64,000 bases of DNA from Adenanthera pavonina (lineage: Eukaryota; Streptophyta; Magnoliopsida; Fabales; Fabaceae): the NCBI GenBank assembly GCA_026686845.1, contig JAIVEN010000016.1:4295501-4359500 (forward strand), in the 5' to 3' direction. The position numbers were made by a program, and so were the translations under genes. Below the pieces are notes generated by a model. That model was given only the letters and a program-made list of their open reading frames with translations, ran no database searches and had not been told where the DNA came from. Below, in pieces: positions 13,675 to 24,443 of the stretch. Position 1 is the stretch's first letter; each line of letters starts with the position of its first letter.

Positions 13675-13689
13675 CGTTATTTCAATCTA
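13675..13689. repeat. Target-site duplication, right copy (LINE)
   Basis: Perfect 15-bp copy of 10870-10884, directly after the LINE poly(A) tract. Confidence 0.9.
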
Positions 13690-14977
13690 ACATAGATACA
13701 TTATTTCATTAAAAAAAAAAAGAAGAAACATTTTCAAATTTTGATAATAGGCGATACATTGATTACTATTTAGTATAGATAAATAACATAAGATTTAGGT
13801 ATTGGCGAATATTGAATGCTTCAATCTAAAAGAAATAACATTGGGTTGTCAAAATTGATTCGGCCCATTATGGTGGGCTGGGCCGTCCTTGTAAATGAAT
13901 GTGGCTTGGGCTGCAATCTGTTAAAGGACATTGCCGAAAGGGTTGAAGAACCTTACGTATGACCATCGATCAAGTTCCATTTTTTTTTTAAATGAAAGAA
14001 CGTTTCATTAAAAGCAAAAAAGAATTTAAAAGATTATCAAAGCTTATATAAGCCTTTCACATATTGATTTTACAAAGAAAATGTCGACTTTTGGCATTTT
14101 ACTATTTTCATTTTTCCCTATCCTACAACTATTTGATTCTGTCGGTTGAGAGTTTGAGATGATGGAAAATTAAATGACCCCAAAAAATAAGGAAAAGTTA
14201 CTGCTCAAAATCATGAAAAATATATTTATCTTAAAAGAACCTTAGTTTTGTAATAATTATTTTAGAGACAACTAAAAGGATAGTATTTTAAATTGTACCA
14301 CTACTAAAATTATTGTTAGTTAATAAACAACATTACTGTAACAAGTGACACAGTAAACAATATTATTATTACTATTAGTATTAATAAAATTTTTAAAAAT
14401 TATTGCTTATAAGTATGGTGGTAACATATAAAATATTAAAATGTCAATGATTGGAAATAATTGTAATAATAAATTTTATTATTTGAAAGGAGGAAATATT
14501 ATATAGTAATTTCGTGATGTCAAATGATTCTTTTCCAAAGATGAAATGATGTGCAAATGAAATTAAAGGAGAAAATCTCCGGCCGAATGACAAGTGGACA
14601 TCTGAATTTGTCAGTCATTAACCCATTATCTTATACGTTTGTCGTCGGGTACTATATAATAATAATAACAATAACAATAATAATAATGTCTTTTACATTT
14701 TTTATTAAGTTTCTGAACGTTGACTGGCCATTAACGGCGGCGTGACATACCACGTCCAGTGAGGCCGTGTTCAAACCTGAGAATGAGATATCTAAGTCAA
14801 ACAACGTATCCAGCCACTCTTTCGCTGCTCTTGTAATGGATTTCTCTAATTATCATTTTTCTATTAAAATATTAAATAAAAAATCTGCCTTCCCTCTTTT
14901 GACCTGCCTTTTAATTCCATTGCGTTGCCTTCTCTTCTCTATCATTGCCCTTTTCATTGTCCTCTTCGCTCACAATA
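13690..14977. other. Intergenic region and putative promoter of the DHHC acyltransferase gene
   Basis: AT-rich sequence with no coding signal. The last 300 bp become more GC-rich and pyrimidine-rich (tccctcttttgacctgcc, cttctcttctctatc), as expected for the promoter/5' UTR of the gene starting at 14978. No convincing TATA box was found. Confidence 0.4.
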
Positions 14978-17900
14978 ATGCAAGCAGCACTGCCTCCGGC
15001 ACCCGTGCCGGTGTTTTCGGATTCTTCCGCCGCCGGAGTGGCTGATGGCTCTTCCATGATTAGAGCTTACCGTGCCTGGAAGGGCAGTAACGTGAGTTGC
15101 ACACTTCTTCAAACCGAAACAATATTCTCTCTTCTCTCTCCCTCTCCATCTGCTGGTCATTAAGCTAGGGTTCTTGCCGCCTCAGTTCAATTACGGATTA
15201 TAGTTCGAATACGATCTTGTCTGGATTATTTATTTCTTTTACATTTTCGTGGAGGTGGATTTTTTTTTGGGGGGGGGGGGGGGGAGGGGTGTGGGTGTGT
15301 GTGTGTGTGCAGGGGAGGCCTGATTTTGCCATACTACAAAATGCTCAATTCATGATTATTTAACATGTCCCATTTCTGGGTTATCCTTAGACATAACTTA
15401 CTTTTCCTTGAAGCACCAGGGCTTTGTTCTAATAGTCGCATGATTACTAACCATGTTATCAATTATGCAACCTGTGAAAATAACTGACATTTAGATTAGC
15501 TAGCGAATGAAGCAATGCAGCATATGCTTCTTCGTATGTGAGATAGTGAGTGACATCCTCCTATGATTCATACAAATGCAAACAATAGCATGTTGACTTA
15601 CTAAGCATGTCTGGATTGCCGGAGGAACAAAATGAGAGAGACAGAATATTGATATTGGTCTAAAAGCAGGATGAGAAAGAAGATACGCATGATAATTTTA
15701 ATAATAATTGTCTAAACTAAAGTGAATTACATGAATTAGTCAGATTTTTTCTCATCACTTCTAAATCAGCAGGGCAGCTAGTAGGTTCATTTTATACTGA
15801 TAGTAAGTTCAAGTGCCTTGCACCATTTGCATGTCTCAATATGGTTCATATCCATGTTCCACATTCTATTTCTTTGGTATAAAATTTCAATTTCGTAGGA
15901 TCTATCACCACATGGAAAAAAGAAGAAGGGCACTGGATGTAAATATTATGTCAAGCTTCTGTTGCTTAGTGTTGATAATTTGAATTTACATTGCAGGGGG
16001 CATAACAATAAAAGCATTATATTTTTAAACAAAGATCAAGTCGTATTATGTGTATCTTCTTGTTCTTAAACTCATTGTGGTTCTATTTTACCAGGTATTT
16101 TTTCTTCAGGGGAGGCTTATATTTGGACCTGATGCAAAATCTATATTTCTAACAATATTCCTTATTGTTGCCCCTGTTGCTACTTTCTGTGCTTTTGTAG
16201 CCAGAAAACTATTAGATGATTTTCCTCATCACTCAGGATGGTCAATAATGATCATAGTTATTGTCCTCACTATGTTTGTAAGTTATCTTTTCTTCTAAGA
16301 CCCATATTATCCCCGACTCACTTATTAACAACACCATAATTTGTTTTAATCTACTTAGTAATTGGTCGAATCTCCTGATATCATGTTCTGATAGTGGCAT
16401 TTTCAATGACCTTTTTTTTTTTTTATATTTGCGTGATTCATAATGGTTTCTTCTATGTTCAAATGACTGATGCTACCTTAGTAGCCACAAAGTTAGAATG
16501 GCCTGCTTTTGCGATAGAATAATTTCCGTTATTCTTCTTATATTACATCATAGCTTTTTGCTCTGGTCGTGTGACAACCTAGGTTAGTCGTCTTTTTAAT
16601 CTAATCATTCTCTTTACCATTACTTAAACCCGGTGATAGATATGAACTTTTACTGGAAAAATCAACAATTGGCACCTTAAAATGTGTTGATTGATATAAT
16701 AGTCTGAGTGCGGGTCAAAAAAGATATAATAGTCTGAGTAATTACAATATCTTTTTACTGGTCTCTTGACGGACAACAGAACAAAACACAAACCCATGCA
16801 TGTCACTCTGAAACTCGTAATGGTTGTATTAACAATCTTGATTCATGAACAATGTTCAACTTTGATACATTAATGGATTCACAAATTCTAGTTCATCACT
16901 GGTTTTTATTTGTAGTCTTTTTTTCTTTCTTTAAATCAAATGAAATAAAAAATGTTGCTTTCCTGTATAAATTTTAAAACTTGGGCATAAATTACTTTTT
17001 TCATTACAGTTCTCCAGATTTGTTACTGCAGTAACTTCTCACTTATCACTGTACTCTTAAGTCTTAAAATGTATCTTCAGGTTCTGATCGTCCTTCTACT
17101 GACCTCAGGAAGAGACCCTGGCATAGTACCCCGTAATGCTCATCCTCCGGAGCTAGACAATGATGATGGGAGTGCTAGAATCAACAATGGACAAAATCCA
17201 AGGCGACATTTACCACGGACAAAGGATATAATTGTCAATGGCCTTACTGTGAAGGTCAAATATTGTGATACCTGCATGCTATATAGGCCTCCCCGCTGTT
17301 CTCATTGTTCGGTCTGTGATAATTGTGTGGAGCGATTTGATCATCACTGCCCTTGGGTTGGTCAGTGTATTGGATTGGTAAGGTTCATTCTTTCATATTA
17401 TTGTATTACATGTATATTTCCCCAACTTTAAAGTGATAGTATTCATTGAACTTTGTGTGTATTTGGATTATCTTATCCATAATTGATTATGAGGATAAGT
17501 GATTATGTTAAAAGTGATTTGTGTTTGGATGTTTTTAACTCATAAGTGATCTTGAGAAAAAAAATGTGTTTGGATTTTGGGAGTTTAAGTGATTATTGAA
17601 TGGATAATGAGAAAGAGAAGTAAAATAAGTGATTATGAGAGGATAAGTGATTATCATAAGTAGAAAAAATTAGTTTTTTTCATAATCATTTATTTGAGGC
17701 ATAAATGCTTATTAAAAAAATGATGTGTTTAGCAACTTTATAAAATAAGCAATTATACTCCCTCAAAATTGCTTATGCGCTTTATCCAAAGAGGCTCTTT
17801 ATCTCCGGTCTTTCTATAGTATCTTGCTGATATATGGACTACTAGATAAAACATACTTCTTGCCCTTATTGTGACCAGCAATTTCAGCCAAAAATATTTC

Positions 17901-18896
17901 ATGTATATTCGTATTTTCTGCTCTTACATTGGCACAAGCTCGAGAACATTTATAATTAATGAGCAGTTATATTTGTAGCTGATATGATTATGAAATCGCT
18001 AATTTGATATTTTCTTTTTCATAAATGGTTCTGTGTACATGGCTGCAGCGAAATTACAGGTTCTACTTCATGTTTGTCTCCTCTGCAACTTTACTTTGCT
18101 TATATATACATGGCTTTTGCTGGGTTTACATCAGGAGAATCATGGACTCAGAAGAGATTTCAATATGGAAAGCAATGATCAAAACTCCTGCTTCCATAGC
18201 ACTAATTATCTACTCGTTCGTCTGTGTCTGGTTTGTCGGTGGCCTTACTGCTTTCCATACATATCTCATAAGCACAAACCAGGTCTGAATGCCTTTCAAC
18301 TCATGGTCCCTCGAAACCTTAAATCTGACTATCTTCGATCTTAACTAACTTGTTAGCATTCTACATTCAAAATGTTAATAACTATTCCTTCTGTTTATGT
18401 GCAGTCAACTTACGAAAATTTTAGATACCGTTATGATCGTCAACAAGTCAACCCATTTAACAAAGGAATACTTGAGAACTTCAAAGAAGCATTCTGTTCC
18501 AGCATTCCCCCATCCAAGAACGATTTCAGGTCTAAGGTTCCAAAGGACCCATCACCTCCATCTAGAAGAGTTGGTGACGGATCTGTGAGCCCCATAATGA
18601 GAAAAACCGTGGGTGACTTGGAATTGGGGGTAAGGGAAGACCACAGTGAGGTTGATGAAGAAGGAAGTGAATATAAAAGTGGATTTAGCAATGACGAAGA
18701 ACTTAGCAAGGATAGTGGATTGGCTTATTTGTCCCTGGATCAGAGCACAACTCTTCCCACTGGAGGGATGGAAGGACAAGATGCTTCATATCTTATGCAT
18801 TCTCATTGGGAAAGAAGAAGCAGAAAGTGGGACATTACACCTGAAGTTCTGAATGGAGTACCTCAAACTGGTGAATCAACAGAAGCAGCTCCATAG
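14978..18896 (+). CDS. DHHC-type protein S-acyltransferase (5 exons, 439 aa)
   Basis: This enzyme attaches palmitate to cysteines of target proteins at endomembranes or the plasma membrane. Exons 14978-15091, 16095-16277, 17081-17377, 18049-18282 and 18405-18896 are bounded by GT-AG and join in frame to 439 aa. Two hydrophobic helices (about residues 50-71 and 82-106) are followed by a cytosolic cysteine-rich domain, CDTCMLYRPPRCSHCSVCDN (161-180), and the catalytic DHHCPWVGQCIG (186-197). Two more helices follow (about 202-225 and 245-271), then a TTxE-like STYENFRYRYD motif. The tail of about 150 aa is acidic and Ser-rich. This four-helix layout and length match the larger plant PATs (Arabidopsis PAT05-PAT08 group). 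ATG 14978 is the first in-frame methionine and leads directly into the conserved RAYRAWKGSN. Intron 3 carries a dispersed repeat (about 17440-17810). The gene looks intact. Confidence 0.94.
15269..15310 (+). repeat. G-run and GT-rich microsatellite in intron 1 of the acyltransferase gene
   Basis: A run of 16 G is followed by aggggtgtggg and (GT)n. Such tracts can form G-quadruplexes and are prone to length error. It is intronic, about 180 bp after exon 1. Confidence 0.8.
17440..17810. repeat. Dispersed repeat, copy 1 (intron 3 of the acyltransferase gene)
   Basis: This stretch shares long segments with 63385-63740, for example ataagtgattatgagagg and aaaagtgatttgtgttt. Internally it repeats the motif aagtgattatgag. 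The ends carry short inverted ttggat/atccaa motifs, suggesting a non-autonomous DNA transposon, but no clear target duplication was found. Confidence 0.6.
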
Positions 18897-21029
18897 AGTC
18901 AAACAATTTACAAATGTAAGTAAATTTAAAGGGGAAGCAAGAGTTAAATAAGGCAAAAGCAAAAGGTTTAATTATGTTGGGGTTGACAGGAAAGTGACGC
19001 TTGCCTTTAGAGTTTTAATCTGAAGATTGAAGATATCTTTTTCTGTTGTACTATTACGATATATATATATATATTTTGGTGGATATACGTCCTAAAAAGA
19101 TTAAAATGGAGCAATCGAAGAACAGAATGAAAAAAAGAGATAAGGAAATGGCAACAGTGCTTTAACATTGCAACTGCAGGCTCGTAAGGTGTCACTCTCA
19201 CAGTCTCCTAATTCTTTCAATTGTGGAGAGTAATCATTAGAACATTAGACCACCCAGGATTTCAGCAACAACAACAATATTAATTTTATTTCACAGGTCG
19301 GCAAAACGTGGATTTCACAAAAAAAAAAAAGAAAAAAGGAGATATATGATTGAATTCCCAAATTTTCAGGCATTCCCATAGAAGTCAGCATGATAACAAA
19401 TCCATTCATCTATCGATTGGCCCAGAGAAGCGAGTGGCCCCAAAATAAGAATATAATAGTAGTACAAAGGAAACAATGTTCTCGGAATTTGCATAAAAAT
19501 TGTCAACTTTCGCTCTGTTTTCTCGTTCAATGCTTGCTTCAAGTCAGCATAAAAATTGAATTCCCACACGAAAGAGGAGAAAAGTTACAGAGATTAACTG
19601 CTGCCTTTCAGGTGAAATCTACAAGCAACCGTTTCTCACAAAAATCCAACGACGCAAATTTTTTTTTGGTAAAAGCCAACGACGCAAATTGTTTACCCGT
19701 TCAAGAGCGAAACTGAACCAGACAACAAGCAGGCCCACTGAAATAAGCTCACAATTCAACATTGTGGCGGCCCAATTCAACACTTCAGAACTCAGGATTT
19801 GATCATTTTTAATCTAAACTTAATTCCAAAATTAGTTCATAAATATTATTATATCATAACAATGTAATCAACAAAACATTAAACATCAAATACTTCTTTA
19901 ACGAAAAGGAGTTTTTATTATGTTTTAAAATTCATGTGCCAAATAAAAAGTAATCTTTCATAATAAAAAGAAAACCTTATCAATTTTTTCTTATTTAATC
20001 AAAACACATAAATGGACTAAAAATTAAAAAAAGATAATTTCATGGTTAAATTATAATATTGCTTTAGCGCTTCAATTTATTTGGTGACCAATAAATGATC
20101 CAAAAGAGAGGGAGAGATTGTTAAATATCATGCTATACATTGAGAAATAACTTAATGAAAAGTGAAGCTATGGAGAGAGAGTTTCTTATGAGCTAAGAAT
20201 GAATTTTTTTTTTTGGATGGGTGGTGTTAGTGTTGGTAAACAAAGCACAGTCCACCTCACTTTTGTGATGCATAGATTTAAGAACCTTATGAAAAATGAC
20301 TATTATGGTTATGAAAGCAAAAGCATAAAGCAGAGAGACCCCTCCATGTTCTATTATTGCTGCTATCCTAAGCAAAGTCGCTCAATTCAAATTCCACCAT
20401 TATCCTATTATCATTTTCCTTTTTTTCCCTCTTATTTTCTACCCAAACAATTTGACTCTTTCCATTTCCCACCTAATATGTTAAAAAACCTCATTAGGGA
20501 AGGAAAAGACCAATTCTTTCTTCGCATAGTTGACTCTGTTCCCTCCTTTCTGGTTTTCTTTTTGAATAAGAGCCTGAGTTTTTTAATCCTTTACTTCACA
20601 CAAATTCAATTCTTCCAAAGCTAAATAACAAAAAAAAAAAAAAGAAAGAAACCTGGCTTATTAAATAGTGGAGAAAAAACTATTATAAATAAAGAGGAAG
20701 AAAAAGATCTTTTTTTAAAAAAAATAGCACCTGACATAAAGTGCTACTGTATGACTCATCCATCCACTAATAAGGAATAACCAAATGCAGAAATAAAAAG
20801 AAACATGCCCTTCCCATACATAAGCTTCATTCACAAAAACCTACAATGGATTAGGAATTTTCTTATTATCATTCCAAAACTAGCTATCGATATGTTCTGA
20901 TTAAGGTTGCCAATGTGATCATCATGTGTCGTGACTCATGAAGGGCTCTAAAGGTGTATGTGTCAGGTTGAAATGCTTAGATATAATGTTAAGCCCATAA
21001 CATATAACTCTATTTTTTTAATTTGAAAG

Positions 21030-21915
21030 TTATACTCCCTTCAACTTAGGGGTGTGCAGGGAAACTCGTGGCCTGGTTGGCCCGGTCCAGTCTGGTCCTA
21101 TTGGGCCAACCTAACCGGGCCATAAACTGGGCAGGGCCGGACTTCGGGTACACTCTATTTTATCCGGCCTAGCTCGTACTATATATATATGTTTTTTTTT
21201 ATAAAAAATCTATTATTTTATATATATTAATTAATTTTATAAGATTTTTTTCTACATATCTTATATAATACACTTATTATTTGATTACTATTAAAACCTT
21301 TTTAAAATTTTGATATTTTAATTTTATTTAAAATTTTAAATTAATTTTTTAATTTAATATTATATGAAAATAATGTATAGTTGTAAATATTTATAACTTT
21401 TAAGAAAATTAATTTCTATCATAACTTATTTTTTTAAAGAAATATACTTTTACATTAATAATTAAATTTTTTTGTTAATATGTGAAGTTAGTTTTTTAAT
21501 GTACTTTTAATATTTTAAAAAACTATTTGATACCGAGCCGGCCCGACATCGGCCCGTTATCGAGCCCGGTTTGACCCGAGTGTGCACAGGCCGAACATTG
21601 GGCGGGGGTGAGGCCCGGCCCAACCCAGCCAGTGTACACCCTTACTATTTATGAGAGAAAATTTTTTTCTTTTGATTGCTCTTATAATATAAGGGAAAAA
21701 ACGAAAGTTAATATTACATTAATTTTTTTTACCAAAATTACCCTTCTTCATTAATACTATTGAGAGTCATGAGGTGTATTTTTAAAAAAATTAAGAGAGA
21801 GATTAATTAAGTAGGAGTAATTTTGAAAGAAATTAAAAATGTGAGATAAATTAATTATCTTTAACTAACTTCAACCCTCTTTCTTAATGCTTGTGAAATT
21901 ATGTTTTTCCTTTAT
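21030..21915. mobile_element. MITE-like element, interrupted by a nested TIR element
   Basis: Sequence on both sides of the nested element resembles, in inverted orientation, the copy at about 61465-61763; for example gagagaaaatttttttcttttgattg and ataagggaaaa recur there. Boundaries are approximate, and superfamily assignment is tentative (Stowaway-like actcccttc end). Confidence 0.4.
21049..21641. mobile_element. Non-autonomous TIR element with TTA target duplication
   Basis: 593-bp element with imperfect inverted ends, ggggtgtgcagg and agtgtacaccc, flanked by TTA on both sides (21046-21048, 21642-21644). GC-rich subterminal arms made of ggcccgg-type motifs enclose a very AT-rich core. A 3-bp TTA duplication suits PIF/Harbinger-type elements, or CACTA as an alternative. 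It carries no coding region. Confidence 0.6.
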
Positions 21916-21989
21916 AGTACTGGAGTTATAAAATGAGAAGTCAATTTTTACCTTACTTTTCATCAAAAATTGAAATATTATATATATCC

Positions 21990-22021
<32 letters not shown>

Positions 22022-23270
22022 ATGTATGACAGAGACTAACTTTTTCTGTCATCCAATAGAGAATGCACAGCCTGACAAAGCTGACTCCTATTGCATCTTC
22101 AACCTGAATTTTCACACTCCATCAACATTAAGCAAACCAATTCCTCAATCCTGGATGCATCATTCTTACTCTCTTCATTCTGTTCATCAAATTACAGCAT
22201 GCATGCATTTCTGCGACATTATTCTAAGCATATCTCTAGAGTCTCACCAAATTGTGCATGCTTTCTCTCATGCCATGTCATCCAACATTTTTCATCCACA
22301 TCAGCTTCATTGGAACTAGGAATATATTCCATCCGTGTCACTTAACAGAGGATTTTTGCTCAGAAATCTCTTCTTTCATTCTAATTAACTAGCATCATTT
22401 CTCTAACAAGAATAACAAATTAAGATATATATCCTTGAAATGTGACTTAAAAGTAATAATAATCAACAGCTAGAGAATTCAAGGATTTCTCTGAAGCCAG
22501 CTGAAATACTGTTTCAACCATGAATGAAGGAAAGAAAAATGCTTTTAACAACATGCTTGGTAAACTACAGTTTTAACTTCTAATTTTGGAAAATTAATTT
22601 ACACTAGAAATAATTCTACGTAGATTTTGTTGCTAAGTGTACACTTCCTAGTCTATGATAGTTCAGAGATGTTGTAGCAGTGCAGTGTATAAAGATATTT
22701 CTAAAAGCTGAGACAATAATATTAGTTTCCCCGGAGAGAAAAAAAAACTGGGGTAAAAGGAACCAATTTTGAGGTGCATGTAGTTTTCCAATAGGGTTAG
22801 AGATATAAATTAGGAAAGCATGACTTCACATGACATCAATCTTCAGAAAAATCATTCAGATTTCACACAGGAAATTCCAATGGTTCAACTACCCCACAAT
22901 TTGAAGTTAGTCAATAACGTATCCTAAATTAGATGGGTATAAACATCAACAAGAGATTTTTAGTTTTCAAAGCTCTCAAATTCAAACTGGTAATTTGTTA
23001 GTTAGTTCTTAAAAAGCATGTTCCAATGAGATTTCAATACTTGTAATTGAAGGGCCAATAGGATCTCAGTCTCGGGAGATACTTTCATTGTATAAAATAA
23101 ATAAATAAACTCTGACGTTTTGAATGATCACTTTATGATGATATAAAAAGCTGAGACTTAACAAACAATATAGGCAAAGTCTTAGACTCTCGATTGCAAC
23201 TTTGTTTAAAGTGATTGTCAAGTATCAAAACTTAGTCTGTTAAGTATTGTCCCACCTTTATATGCGTGTT

Positions 23271-23280
23271 TATATATATA
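23271..23280 (+). promoter_or_regulatory. TATA box of the NAC gene
   Basis: tatatatata lies about 165 bp upstream of the NAC start codon and is followed by a pyrimidine-rich leader (ttttttctcctccctcaacc). Confidence 0.55.
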
Positions 23281-23444
23281 GGTTTTTTCTCCTCCCTCAA
23301 CCATTATCTCCAAACTCATTGTGAGTTACCCAAGTTTCTCAGGTCTTAACTTTTCTAATTTTTTTGGGGACGAAGAAGAACCTGAAGAATCCAAGTTTCA
23401 AGATTACAATTAGGTATATTGATTAAATAGAGTGAACGGAAAAG

Positions 23445-24443
23445 ATGAATTCTGTGAAGAATGGATTGAGCAGATGGCCTCCTGGATTTAGGTTCCAGCC
23501 AACAGATGAAGAGATTGTGTTTCAGTACTTGAAATGCAAGGTTCTTTCATGTCCTTTGCCTACTTCTATCATCCCTGAAATCAATGTCTGTGACTACGAT
23601 CCTTGGGATTTGCCAGGTAACTTAATCCTACCTAAAAACCTCAACTATAACTATAATTACTCAACAATACAATCATGCATGCATATAATATATATTTTAC
23701 TGCATTAATAATTTGGTCGCATGTTGGGTGTATAGGTAACTGGGAAGAGGAAGAGAATTACTTCTTCAGTTACAAGGAAGCAAAATACAGAAATGGTAAT
23801 CGCATCAACCGAACTACGAAGTCGGGGTATTGGAAGGCAACTGGTTCAGACAAGAAGATATCATCTCCAACAAATAATCATAATAATAATGGGAATAATA
23901 AGGATAAGCACAGTTTTTCTGGGATAAGAAAAACCTTTGTTTTTTTCGAAGGGAAAGCTCCAAACGGGTCTAGAACTAACTGGGTCATGCACGAATATCG
24001 CCTTGTCACTGCGGAAACCAGCGCTATCAACTCAACCCACCTGGTAAATTCCGAGTCCTTTGGGCTTAATTATAATGCAATATCATAAACTGTATGTTAT
24101 TAATATAATATAAATATAATAATTATCGACAGAAGTAAAGATTGAGTATTTAATTTTGCAGAATTACGTGAGGGAGGTTGGAGATTGGGTTCTGTGTCGG
24201 ATATGTATGAAGACGAGAACAGAAGTTGGTGACATGAGAATAAGGAAGAGAAACACAGAGATGGAGGGTGACGTGGCAGCTGGGACAAGATTCTTTGATT
24301 TTATGATGGTACGAGGAGATCCAGCGAAACTCCATGGTTTTGGTACGTCGTCGTCTTGTTCCAGTTCAAGTGGCATCACAGAGGTGTGTTCAGGCGTAGC
24401 AGATCATGAAGAAACAAGTGGCTGTACTGTTGACTATAATTGA
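23445..24443 (+). CDS. NAC-domain transcription factor, NAC083/VNI2-like (3 exons, 253 aa)
   Basis: NAC factors bind CGT-core promoter sites as dimers in the nucleus. Exons 23445-23616, 23736-24043 and 24162-24443 splice GT-AG in frame to 253 aa. The NAC subdomains are in order: A, PPGFRFQPTDEEIVFQYLKC (about residues 13-32); B, IIPEINVCDYDPWDLPGNWE (about 43-62); C, YFFSYKEAKYRNGNRINR and SGYWKATGSDK (66-97); D, KTFVFFEGKAPNGSRTNWVM (123-142); and E, VGDWVLCRIC. The N-terminal MNSVKNGLSRWPPGFRF and the SPLP-like spacing resemble NAC083/VNI2, a regulator of xylem and senescence in Arabidopsis. The grouping is from family knowledge, not an alignment. Between subdomains C and D there is an Asn-rich loop (about 102-116), longer than usual. 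The C-terminal half after the domain is short (about 70 aa) and Ser-rich. Confidence 0.92.

Larger units (their letters stand above)
18897..23444. other. Intergenic region between the acyltransferase and NAC genes
   Basis: About 4.5 kb without a supported gene. It contains a MITE-like element split by a second TIR element (21030-21915), a (TA)n(TG)n microsatellite at about 21985-22022, and poly(A) or poly(T) runs. Open stretches at 20199-20624 and 21933-22345 lack family similarity and look like chance. Confidence 0.5.

Noticed and set aside
20199..20624. 141-codon open stretch on the plus strand
   Set aside because: Low-complexity Phe/Leu/Pro/Ser composition from AT- and pyrimidine-rich DNA, with no domain, exon signals or family resemblance.
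21933..22345. Overlapping open stretches of 128 and 84 codons
   Set aside because: Two frames open at once over the same region, beginning in a (TA)n(TG)n microsatellite. No recognisable protein.
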